From positions 3,011,662-3,075,661 of the forward strand of contig NC_031474.1 in the NCBI RefSeq assembly GCF_000006565.2: a stretch of 64,000 bases of DNA, given 5' to 3'. Made by a program: the position numbers and the translations under genes. Numbering within the stretch: the first letter of the stretch is position 1; each line of letters begins with the position of its first letter. The notes under the pieces were generated by a model that was given only the letters and a program-made list of their open reading frames with translations, was not told the DNA's origin and did not search any database. Source of the stretch: Toxoplasma gondii ME49. Taxonomy: Eukaryota > Apicomplexa > Conoidasida > Eucoccidiorida > Sarcocystidae. Below are positions 1-10,690 of the stretch, in pieces.

Positions 1-343
1 AACGACGCTGAAACCTGGGGTCGCTGCGTCGAGAAAAAAAGCGCAAATCCTCGAAACGATACACGCTTCTTGCTCGACTCTTCACGTTCCGTTCTACCGG
101 CAAAAATACTTCTGCATGCGCCTCTCTCCACGAAAAAAGGCCTACATGCAGGCATGCGTGTATACATGTCTATATATGTGCATGTGCGTATCTGTGTGTT
201 CACTTATGCCCAGATGGAGTCAGATGTCTCGCCTGTGTTTCCAGCGCAGCTTTCAGAAGCTGCCGCGGGACGCAGGGAGATGGCCTGTTCGCTTGATCAG
301 TGCGCTGGCTGTGCTCCCTGGATTCGCCTCTGTTTTCCTTCAG

Positions 344-941
344 TATACCCCGATGGGCGCGTCTGCATCAGCATTCTGCATCCCCCTGGCGACGACGTCT
401 TCAACGAACAAGAAAAAGCTGAGGAAAGGTGGAGACCAATTCTCGGAGTCGAAGCGATCCTGCTTTCTGTCATTTCCATGTTGGGCGAGCCGAACCTCGA
501 ATCTCCTGCAAACATCGACGCAGCGGTGAGACACAAAGAAAGGCGTCAGAGAAGGCGTCTGCATACAAGCAGTCTGGATGTACGTCTCTGCCTGCAGCTG
601 CATGCCCGCATCCGTGAAGACAGCTGTAGCCGTCAGTGTGTGTGTGTCTACATGCATGTTGTGTCGGGGTGTGTGGCTAGGCGTATATGTGCATGTATGT
701 ATGTATGTATGTATATGCATGTATGTATGTATATGCATGTATGTATCTATATGCATGTGTATGTATGTATATGCATGTATGTATATGGAGGTGTGTCTTT
801 TGAGTAGGTTGTGTGTATCCGTGGTGCTGTATTTTTTTGGAGAGACGGTTGTTTTGTGGTTTTCAGGTCCAGTACAAGAAGGATTTGCCCGAATATAAGA
901 AGAAGGTGCGGGCGTTGACACGCAAGAGTGTGGAGGGTTGA
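344..941 (+). CDS. UBE2G1: Ubiquitin-conjugating enzyme E2, UBE2G/UBC7-type (3' part)
   Basis: Last two exons of an E2 whose earlier exons lie left of the window. Exon 344-525 follows a ttccttcag acceptor, starts in the second base of a codon and ends before gtgagac. Exon 867-941 follows ttttcag and ends in TGA. The first encodes the active-site segment [17 protein letters not shown] with its catalytic Cys, then an acidic loop and [20 protein letters not shown], then SPANIDAA. The longer loop between the Cys and ERW is the hallmark of UBE2G/UBC7/CDC34-class E2s, and SPANIDAA is closer to UBE2G1 than UBE2G2. The last exon is a basic helix ([13 protein letters not shown]) matching the E2 C-terminal helix. 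By family it transfers ubiquitin to substrates with RING E3s, often in ER-linked degradation. The 5' half is not visible. Confidence 0.85.
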
Positions 942-2695
942 CGCGTCTCTTTTATGCCCTTCTCTGGAGAGCTTGGAACTCGGGAACTCCTAGGAATGCC
1001 ATTTTATCGTGTGGAACGTGGAACTGCAGGCGCTGATCCAGCGAAGATGTCTCTCTGGATAAATGACTGTGTACCCTCGAGCTGCAACTTCTGTCCTCGC
1101 TGTTCTCCTCCCCCCGTCTCTCTTCTTTCTTTTTGCGGCCGCGCTCTCTCTTCGGGTGCGTAGCGTCCCCCCTGCGTCTCTTCTGTGGAAAAATCCTTCT
1201 CTCGTCTCGAACTTGTTCTCTGTTTTCTCTGCATGCACCCCCCAGAAGAAGGGGGTCTGGGAGTCTTCGGTCGCGACACCAACCACGCAAACCGAGGGCG
1301 CTGAGAGAGGAAGCGAGAGTCCAGTGTTGCAGACCTCAACTGTCTACGCGGCGCGACGGACAGACACCCATTTCGCGCCTTTCGCCTGCCTCCACACTTG
1401 GTCGCTGAACTGGTGCTCCATCACCCACACTGTACACTTAAGATTCGTAGGTTTCGACGCACTGCCTGTTTCCTGGGAGAGATCTCCTTTCGCTCTTCAC
1501 TCGCATTTCTGCCACTTTGACGGACGAGACGTTTGTCGCATTTTGAGAGCGAACACCTGAAAAAGACAACGACGAAACGCAGGTTTGAGGAGACGCTCAC
1601 GCATTTGTTTCGGACCCCGCCGAACTGCGAACGTCTACCTTGACGATTCGCCGCCTCGTTTTGTTCGTCTAGCCTCCTGTACGTTCTGCACAGTGCAGTT
1701 TCACACCTCGTACTCACGCAGACTGGCACCTTTTCCTGCGGTAGAAGGTCACTCGGCTTTCTCTCCTCACAGGCAAACGCGGAAGGCAATTGGTAGCCGC
1801 TCCTGCGCTAGACACCTGCTTCTTTCATCGAGGGCTTCCGTTTCCAGGGACGAATCGCGTTTCTGCAGACTTTTCGAGTAGACAGCTCGCTTCAAAAGGG
1901 AAGAGCTTTCCAGTCTTCTGCGCCTCTTCTCGTTTCTGCGAAGAACAGTCGACACAGGAAGGGAAACGTAGTCGAGACTCCCTCCTCTCCCTCTTCCTTC
2001 GGCGGCTTCTTGACACCTGTGCTCCTTTTTTCCCCTCTTCAACCGACACCTCACCAGCGCCCCCTAGTCTCTTACATCCAGGCACACAAAGGAGACTCAT
2101 ATTTATATATTTATATATATATATATACATGTATACATTTTTTTCCCTTGTGTGTGCATCGTCATCCACGTCTCCCCATAAAGTCCTTCACCTCCATCTC
2201 TGTCCATGCGTCCTCCACTTTTTTCTTTCGCCTCTTTTTGAGTGTGCACATGCATACAACTATTCACGGACATACATGCTGCCTTTCGGATCACTCAGAG
2301 AACTAGCAGTATCTGGAAATGTCTCTTCATAGCTTCGAGCTGTTCGTCGCGCCTGTGAGCCGCCGACTCTGGAAAAACCTGGTCGCGCTGCTCCTTTCGG
2401 AGAGAAGGCCCGACAGACTTCTCCGGAAGAGAAACAAAGTACTCGTGCGACAATGCGAGTGCGACTCCGTGCCCCTCCTCAAGACCGGCAGAAAAAGAGA
2501 ACAACACATGCACAAATAAACTCAGGATATCGACAAATCGACACAGCAGCATACATATACATATATACATATACACATACATATATATATATATATATAT
2601 ATGATGGAGGACCTGATACCTACACATCCACAAGACAACACTCTGCACATGAAGACCATAAGCAAGCATATCCATATATAAATATACATACATGA

Positions 2696-2727
<32 letters not shown>

Positions 2728-3961
2728 GCATAGGAGTGCACCTGTAGAATGGCATATACGTCTGTTCAACATAGCTGTATAGGTGCCTGAGAAGAATTTT
2801 TGTGGGAGAGCCACGTGTGCATTTTTAATTTTGGGGTTGAGGTGATTTTTTTTTTCTTTGCGCGGCGTTTTTTTCATCTTCGCGACGCATGCATGCACGA
2901 AGTTGCGGAGTTTTGAGTTCGGTGGGGCAGACTGACCGCGTCCAGAGAGGCGCAGAGATTCCTGAGTTCCCCTTTTTCGCTGCCCGTTTCTCTCCTTTTG
3001 ACAACTTTTTTAACGAGTTCCTTTTTCAAGAATCCAGGTTTTCCCTTTGCTCTCGCCTCCGGATTCCCCGTCTTCCTCTCGGCGTCGTTGCCTGTCTGTG
3101 CAGCGCCTGTTTTTTTTCTCAGAGAAGGAAGGACCGCAGAAACGGCAACTGCGTTTTTATCAGGATCTTCGGGACCTTGTTCCTCTTTCATTTGTTTCCT
3201 CACTCTGGGGAGCTGCTTTTTTCAAGTCTCGGTCGTTTCTCGCTACTCAGCCAGCCACACGCGCGCGCCTCGCCTCGCTCCTCGCGGCTGTGCTCTTCAT
3301 GTCTCCGTCGCCAGTTCTCGAGTAACGACGTTAAACTTCTCCTTCTCTTCTCGCAGACAAGTCTGTTTCCTCTCTGCGGACCGTGGAAGTGCCGCTTCTC
3401 CTAGCTCTCTCCACTTGCTGCTTCGTTTCCACCTTCCTTCTCCGCTTTCTCCTCTCTTTTGCTTCGTCCTGTTTTCTGTGGTCTCCTTTTCTCGACCTCT
3501 CAGGTGTCTCCCGCATCTTCGTGAGCGAAGATCACTTTTCTCGTCTCCACCTTTGTTTTTTCAGTTCGTTTATCGGGGAAGAAGCTCGTCACACGGCTGC
3601 GGGGCGGTCTCGGAAGACCCGTCTTTTTCCTCAAGTCGTTTCTGCGAATCCGTAATCACGTTTGTCTCCGTGCACTTCGGTCTTTCTCTCTTCAGTCCGT
3701 GGTGGAAACGCGCGTCTCCCGCTTCCCTCACTCGGTTGCTGTCTTTGTCTCTCCCCGCTCTGCTGTCCTCTCTTTGATCGCAGGTCTTCTCTCTCTCTCT
3801 CTCTCTCCTTTCCCCTGGGCGGGGGTCTGCCTGGATCTCTCTTCTTTCTTCTTTTGCCGTCCTCTCTCTTCCCCCTCGTTTTTTTCGTTTCCGCCTGCTT
3901 CTTCTCGCTCGTGTCTCTCCCTTCTTCACTCCCTTTTCTCTTCGTCTCCTCTCTTGCGACG
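942..3961. other. Intergenic: 3' side of E2, 5' side of TIM14
   Basis: No gene recognised. It holds TA microsatellites near 2100-2127, 2551-2602 and 2697-2727 and a TGCATGC word at 2890-2896. From about 2950 to 3960 the + strand is very pyrimidine-rich and runs into the TIM14 start codon, as expected of a leader or promoter. Short open frames here lack splice-consistent structure or family motifs. Confidence 0.6.
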
Positions 3962-5270
3962 ATGTGGGCACTGGCCTGCTTCCTGGTGGGGGGTGCGGCG
4001 TTCGCTGCGCGTCGCGGCCTGCGTCAGGCGGCGGTTTGGCGCGAGGCGAGGCCATCAACTGCGGCGAAGACTGGCCAGTCCAAGTTCTCAAACAGTGGAG
4101 CGGAGTTTACGGCGCCGCTCTTCCTGTGGTGTCGTGAGAAGTTCGGCACAGCAAGCTCTCAGTGGCGCGCGTTGACCCGCGACCTGCGCGGCTTCGACAA
4201 TCCTATGACGAAGACTGAAGCGCTCCAAATCCTCAAGCTCTCGTACGCACCGAGGAAACGAGGAGGGACCTGGGCGCACGGGGCAAGCGCAGAAGAACGA
4301 GAAAAGAGACGCGGACGAGAGACGCGGAAAAGAGAAAGAATGGAGACACATGAGAAGCAAGAGAAAGAATGGAGACACAACAGAGAACAGACAACAAAGC
4401 AAACAGAGACAGAAGAGGAAGGGAGAGACATTGTAGGGAGTGTTCGACAGTTGGCGACGAAGCAGCCTTGTGTCTGGTCTCTGGAGTTCCTTCCGTCTCG
4501 CGTCGTACCGCGGGGGACTCACGGCCGATCTGCTGTTGATCAGAGGTTTTTGTTCTCCTTTCTTGGTCTGCAGCCCAACAGCCACGAAGGAAAAGATCCT
4601 ACAAACTCACAAGCAGCTGATGTTGAAGAACCACCCTGACAATGGCGGTGAGAAATCTTGGTCTCTGCTTCCCTGTGCCCGTCGCCTTGACCTTCCCTCG
4701 TTGGTTGCTGTCCTCAGCTGTTCTCGTTAGGTCTCCTGTCCTCTTCACCATCACCGAGATCCTGAATTCGTCTCTCTTCGCTTTCTTCTTTCATGGTCTC
4801 TCTTTCCTGTCTTCTTCTCTGTTGTTCGGTTTTTCCTCTCCCTTCTGCTTCTCCCTCTTCTTCTCTCTTGTTCGGTTTTTCCTCTCTCTTCTGCTTCTCC
4901 CTCTTCTTCTCTCTTGTTCGGTTTTTCCTCTCTCTTTTTCTTCTGCCGCGTTCGCCGTTCGTCTTTTCGTGCGTCACTTTGTCTGCGAGCATGGTGCAAG
5001 TGAAGTCTGCCTTTTCGCAAATCGCTTTGCTTGGCTGCTGTCTGATCTCCTCTGCTGCATGAGAGCTGGGTCTGGTGGCGTTTGCGAACTGTTTCTCTGC
5101 TCATGACGCGTTGTGCATCCTCGTTTCTCGCCGTTCCGGAGAAGCACAGAGACTCTTTTTTCTGAAACTCTCTCGAACTTCGTCTTCTTCGCGCGTCCCC
5201 AGGGTCGACCTACATGGCCACAAAAGTGAACGAGGCCAAGGAGAAGCTGCTGAAGGACAGCCGGCGGTAA
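3962..5270 (+). CDS. TIM14: TIM14/PAM18 (DNAJC19-type) J-protein of the mitochondrial import motor
   Basis: Three exons: 3962-4242, 4574-4647 and 5203-5270. Phases match and give 140 residues. The predicted protein has an N-terminal hydrophobic segment (about residues 2-17, ALACFLVGGAAFAA), a basic linker, and a C-terminal J-like domain starting at MTKTEALQILKLS. The J domain carries the HPD motif (KNHPDNGG), then TYMATKVNEAKEKLL as in TIM14/DNAJC19. By family it sits in the inner mitochondrial membrane and stimulates mtHsp70 ATPase at the TIM23 channel, paired with TIM16/PAM16. Length and order (TM, then J domain at the very C-terminus) fit the family. ATG 3962 is chosen because the TM segment follows directly. 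The frame stays open upstream, so a longer N-terminus cannot be excluded. Intron 2 holds a 46-bp tandem repeat. Confidence 0.93.
4824..4945 (+). repeat. 46-bp pyrimidine-rich tandem repeat in TIM14 intron 2
   Basis: The word gttcggtttttcctctc recurs at 4824, 4870 and 4916, an exact 46-bp period, with about 2.6 near-identical copies. It is intronic, between exons ending at 4647 and starting at 5203. Confidence 0.85.
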
Positions 5271-7270
5271 AGAGGATCAAGAAAGTTCGTTTTCTCCATC
5301 GCAAAGCGCGTTCCTTTATTTTCTCTCTTGTTTCTCTGCGCTTTCCTTTTCTGTGCGCCCCTGCTCCTGTCCAGCTTTCGACTTCGCTTCTTGCATATGG
5401 TCAGTTCTGCGGCGTCTGTCTCTGCGTCTGGCGAAGCCTCTCTTGTTTTCGGTGGTGGCGTTTCTTTTCGAGCTGCTCTTCAGCTTGGTCCGTTCTGTCG
5501 TTTCAAAAGTTTTATTTTTCCTCTTCCCCACTCTTTTCTCCGGTTTTCAATTCGCAACATGCCGGCTGTTTTTTGGCGGGCATCACAGCACACGCGCGTC
5601 TGTATGCGATTCGACGCACCGTTTTCGACGTCAAGAACAGATCGACTTCTCAATCTTTTCCACCTCTAGGAGGTTGCGCAGGACTTTGTGAGATACAGTG
5701 CTGACGAACCCAACAGTCTCTTTGTCGGAAGAAAAGCGCGAAAGAAAACTCCCTCGAAAATGCTACGCGCCTCACTATTAAGAAACGAAGAGAAACCCGA
5801 TCACGTATAGCTATATATATATATATATATGTTTGCTTCCAAAAACTGTGCGGAGACCTATTCGCATACTAATACTTACAGGCGTATGCACGCAGATATT
5901 TGTATGTTGTTTTGTGAAAGCATGCACACCTATTCACATACACAACTATAGACATGTATTTGATTTTTTGCGAATGGAATTAAAGGGGTCCACACACAAA
6001 CATGCACAGGTGTTGATATCGAGAAATCCCACGAAACGCTGTGGAAGGGGGAGGTCGAGTGCGAGGGTACACGGCGTGCATGCGTCGAAAAAAGAAGTAC
6101 AGTGCAAGCTCTGAAGGGAGTGATACTGGAACTGAAGACAGACGAAAAGAAGCTCGAAGGTTCCAGAAACGCGTTCGATATTGGAATCGCCAAATGAAAA
6201 ATCCTTTCCTTTTGGACAACAAAAGAATTCACCGGGAAGAAAGAGACAACAGAAGAATGTTTTACCGAAACGAAAGAGAGAAAAGACTTTATCTTTGACG
6301 CTTTTCAAAGACGACGTGCAGTCCGCAGCGACGGCGGACCGCGGCACCCGACGCCTGTCTCCAACTCCTTTTAGAGTTTTTTTTCACAGCAAAAGCAGAG
6401 AAGAGAGCAGAAAAGTGAGGAAGATGAGAGCCTGACAAAAACAGGGTATTGTGAATCCCAGAGGAAAAGGAGAAAAATGCGAAGACGCCAAAAGAGGAGA
6501 GAGAAGCAGGGAGAGCGGGAGACAACGGGAGAGTTCGGGCTGCGTTAAATCTCAACTACCGGCGGTTTCTTCTCTGTAGGTTTAGCTGAAACAACACACA
6601 CAGACACACAAGACAAAAAGACAACTGCATCCCCCTTTTCCACCCACTCTGGTTTCAATTTGCCGCGCGCCACACAAACGCCCTCACTGCTCACGAGAAA
6701 TGCAGCCATTATTCTGCCAAACACAACAAAGACAAGAACGGATACACACAAGTATGTCTCTCGATGCACCTGCACGAGCATACCCCTATCTTCACATATA
6801 TATATATATATATATACGTATATAAAGACATTTGTATGTATATGCATAGATACAGACAAAAGGCACACCTTGTAAACAACTCAAATGGACTAAATCGAGA
6901 CACTCGAGTTCAGAGACTTCTGAATAGAGTCCCACTCAAAAGATACAGACCATCAACGTCTTTATGAATGCTGCGCATCGGCCGTCCAACACCACCCCAA
7001 GACACCGCATGTACGACAACATAAAAAGACAGACACACAGATTTACATGCATATATACACATGTACACGTTTATGTTTCTCGATACGCATGTATGCACAT
7101 CTCCGTTTATTCATATACATATATATATATATATATATAAATATATAAATAAATATATATATATATATATATGCACGCACGACAAAGTACGAAGACGGAC
7201 TCTTAAGTTTACATGTTTGTGTGTTTATATGCGGAGAGAACATTCGAAGAGACGTTTGATGCATGTGTTT
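5271..7270. other. Intergenic between convergent TIM14 and COX11
   Basis: Shared 3' flank of two convergent genes. TA runs lie at about 5810-5830, 6796-6829 and 7112-7172. No further coding signal was recognised. It should contain both 3' UTRs, but no polyadenylation site can be assigned from sequence. Confidence 0.55.
7112..7172. repeat. TA/TAAA microsatellite
   Basis: About 60 bp of (TA)n interrupted by AAATA units, immediately downstream of the COX11 stop. Confidence 0.9.
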
Positions 7271-10200
7271 TCAATCTTGAAGTTTCAGATCTGGTTGACG
7301 AGAGGAGTGGAGATTGTGCAGATGAGAGGAAAGCTGCTGTTTTCGCGAAACGAGTCGGTGCTCACCTATGGGCAGGTGCTTGTAGTCCACTGGTATGTCG
7401 GCGTCGGACTCGTTGAAGACGTAGGAGAGCGTGATTCTCTTCATTTGGTCTGAAGAAGCGAACGACGAACACACACACGAATGTCTGTTATCCTGCACGG
7501 AAACAGAAACGCTTCCGAGGGTGTACCTACACCCCAGACAGGACAGCGAAGCACTTCTCTTCATCCCTAGGAAAAAGACGAGTCGACAGCCTGGGTCTCT
7601 TGTTTCCTGTTGCGACGCGCGAGTGAACAGGATCATCTTTCTGTGTTGCTTCCAGAACATCTCTGCACTGGAAAGCCTGCGCGCTTGCCGAGAGACAGAA
7701 AGAGGTCCCTGCGCATGCATCTACTCTCTCCCACCGCAGACAAAAAACACGCATCTGCATGATCAGGTGTACGTACACCGAGGCTCGCGCGCACGGCGCG
7801 CATCTCCACACACGGCCCGCGGCGAATTTCGAGAGAGGAGATAAGAGACACATGCAACGAAATTGAAGGACTCGCACGCAGGAACTCCGGAGGAAGTGTA
7901 AAATGTAAAGAGACAGAAGGAAACAAATCTCAAATCCGTACCCGGAAGAGAGCAAGAAAGAGAGGAAAATCCCGAGCACGGTGCACACGCAATAAAAGGA
8001 GAAGAGAGAGCAGCATGCGGAGACGTCAGTGGCATAAAGAAGAGCTAGGCTCGTGGACAGAGATCCGAGAGGAGGTCTCGAAAAAAGAGAACTGAGGAGA
8101 AAAGAGACGGGGAAGGAAGGAAACTCACCAAGGCGAGGGTCGTCCAGGATGTCTGGATCGATGAAGAAGAAGACAGGCATGTCGACTTCCTCGTCTGAAA
8201 GAGAAACTCCCTCACGGCAGAACGCATGTGAACGGCGAAGGCGAACAAGATAGAGAGAGAACAATGAAAAAAAGAAACACAGGCCGGGTACCACACAGAG
8301 AGAAGGAGAGAAAGAACAAGATGAGAAAAAGGTGGAGAACACGAGAGAGGAGAAACGCACAACTGAAGACAGGAGGACGAAGAGAGACAATGGCAAGAAG
8401 AAAGTCTCAACGCTAAATCGAAATTCGGAAGCCGAGAGACGCCTAAGAGGTAACTGAAAAAAACGTTTTGTGAAGCAAATGAAGTTACATGTTGTGCATT
8501 TTAGTTGTCTGCAGAGAGAAGCGAAGCATTCACAGAAAGAGCGTCAGTCGAAAAGCGGGCGGACAAACGGAGAAGTTCTGCGATGGAAACACGCACATTG
8601 GAGGCGAGTGGAAGAGGGCGCTGGCGCGAGAGAGAGGACATGCGGAAGAGAATAAAAAGCGAGAGACATAACGGGAAAAGAAGCGGCTTACGGGGGTTGA
8701 GCATCTGCTCCTCAAAACAGAAACATTGAATCTTGTTGAAGTAAATACCTGCCTCCGGCGGCATCACGCTGTACAGAGAAATACCTGCGACCCACGGAGC
8801 AGACGCAAACAACGAAAGGGAGACGGTAAAGACAAAATCAGAGAGCAACACAAGAGCAAAGAGAGACAGATAAGATAGAAGAAGGGAGGCGATGGAACAG
8901 AAAGAAAGTGAAGAACGAGGAGAGAGAAAGAGAGAGAGGAAAAGACATGAGGGAGAAAAAGAGAAGAAATGAATTCTATACTACAGACACAGACAGAGAA
9001 AAGAAGAGACAGAGAAGAAAAACGACGACGCAAGAAAAAAAAAGAAAACGAAGAAAACAAACCTATCTTATTGGTAGACACAGAGAAAAGAAGAGACAGA
9101 GAGGAAAAACGACGCATGAAAAACAGGAAAAAGAAAAATGCGTACCGATCACAGGTCTGTCCAGTTTGTTTCGTGCTCGATAGAAAGCGAGAGCAGATTC
9201 TCCCGGTGCGACAATCACTCTCTTTTGGAGAGGCTCGAACTCCCAAGGAACGTTGCAGTGAGAAGCAAAGTCAATTTCCAGCAGCACTGAAGGGAACAGC
9301 AGAAGAGAAAAGAGAGGAAAGCGCGAGCTCACAGGCTTATTGAGCCTTTCCACTTCATCATGCCTGGCGTTCCTTCTCTCTTGCTGGGTCTCTCTCTTCT
9401 CGCTGATCCCCTCCTCTCTGTTCTCTCCCTTGCCTGTTTTCGTTTCTCCCTTGTCTGCTTTCACCGCTATTCTTCTTCCGCGCGGCGTGTCTCTCCGTTC
9501 CTTCTCTTCTTCAGTCGTTTTCCGGTTTTCCTTCTCTCTGGAGCCTTTTCCGCACCGTCGTCTTCGCCTCCAGATCGCTCGCGCGAGGGCACCGGGTCTT
9601 CGCCGTTCTTCTTCCCGCCGTGTGTGTCGCGCGTTTGCACGTAGCCTCCGTAGCCGGTGCTCTGACAGAAGGCCTCGTACAGAGGAACGAACGCGAAGGC
9701 GACGCTCATGAGCAGAAAGTAGAGAGAGGCGCCGATCACCGCCCACCGACGCCGCGCCTCGCCTTCAGTCTTCGCCTCTCGGTCGACTCGGCAGAAACGC
9801 GAGTGAGGCGACGAAGAGAACGAACGCGAAAGGGCCGCGACAGACGCTCTCCACGCAGATGCCTCAGGAGACGAGCTGAAGGAGACGCACGCGGGAGAAC
9901 GCAGGCCGAGAGCTCCACAGACACCCGAAACACGGCGAGAAGCAGGCGCGGCAGCTGGAGGAGAGGAAGACGAGAGAGAAGAGGAAAAGAGAGAAGCAGA
10001 CGAAGAGCGAGAAGAAGAACAAGAGAGAGGAGAACAAGAGAGAGGAGAAGAGAAAAGAGACGACTCGGTAGAGGGGAGATTTTGAGATGTTCCTTGGCGG
10101 CTTGCAAGAGACGCGCTCGCACATGCCAGAGAGAACGGAGGCAAGAGGCAGCGGCTGGAGCCGCAGGTGCCAGGCGGCGGAGAAAAAAAAGGCGTGTGTC

Positions 10201-10690
10201 TCTGAGAGAGAGAGAAGCAAAGTCGAGGCGAAGAAGAGACGGCGGAGAAAAACGAGAAAGGAGAACGAGGAGGGTTCCGAGACGGGAGAGCGAGACAGAC
10301 GCTTCCCCCGTCGTTCTGTCGAGCACAGTAGCCACGCGTTTCAGCGAGCGAAGAAAAGCCGACATGCCCCTGCACGCAGCTCAACGAAGGAAGAAATGGA
10401 GACAGACATCTTCTTCTGTCTCCTCTCCGGGGAGGCGCTCTAGCAGAGAGTGCGAAACGAGAGGGAAACGAGGTGGAAGAAGAGGGAGAAGAGAGGAGAG
10501 ACGAAACGGAGGAGCCTGAAGAAGTCAGGGAAGAGCGAGCAAGAAGGAGGCGAGAGGAAGCGAGAAAGGAAACAGATGCAGAGACGCGTGAAGAAGAACT
10601 TGCAGAAGAGAAGCGACAAGTAGAGGAAAGAGATGAGGAGAAGGAAGGAGAGAAAAGCAGAATGCGATGCGTCAACGGCGCGGATGTCAT
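7271..10690 (-). CDS. COX11: COX11, cytochrome c oxidase copper chaperone
   Basis: Five exons on the minus strand: 10690-9556, 9286-9146, 8784-8692, 8194-8129 and 7449-7271. All borders are GT..AG and phases agree, giving 537 residues. COX11 delivers Cu(I) to the CuB site of COX1 from the intermembrane space. Visible features are one TM segment at about residues 316-336 (ASLYFLLMSVAFAF), then VPLYEAFCQSTGYGG, PWEFEPLQ, PGESALAFYRA, the copper-binding CFCFEEQ (Cys446/Cys448), EEVDMPVFFFIDPD and ITLSYVF. Everything conserved lies after residue 316. The first 315 residues are Ser/Arg/Pro-rich, far longer than a usual targeting peptide. ATG 10690 is the first ATG after an in-frame TGA. About 45 residues after the conserved end are not family-like. 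A gtgagc at the start of that tail could be a further donor, so the exact C-terminus is uncertain. Confidence 0.92.
8990..9120. repeat. Two-copy purine-rich repeat in COX11 intron 2
   Basis: The word gagaaaagaagagacagag occurs at 8996 and again at 9083, 87 bp apart, each followed by a near-identical gaaaaacgacg block. It lies in the intron between exons 9286-9146 and 8784-8692. Confidence 0.75.
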
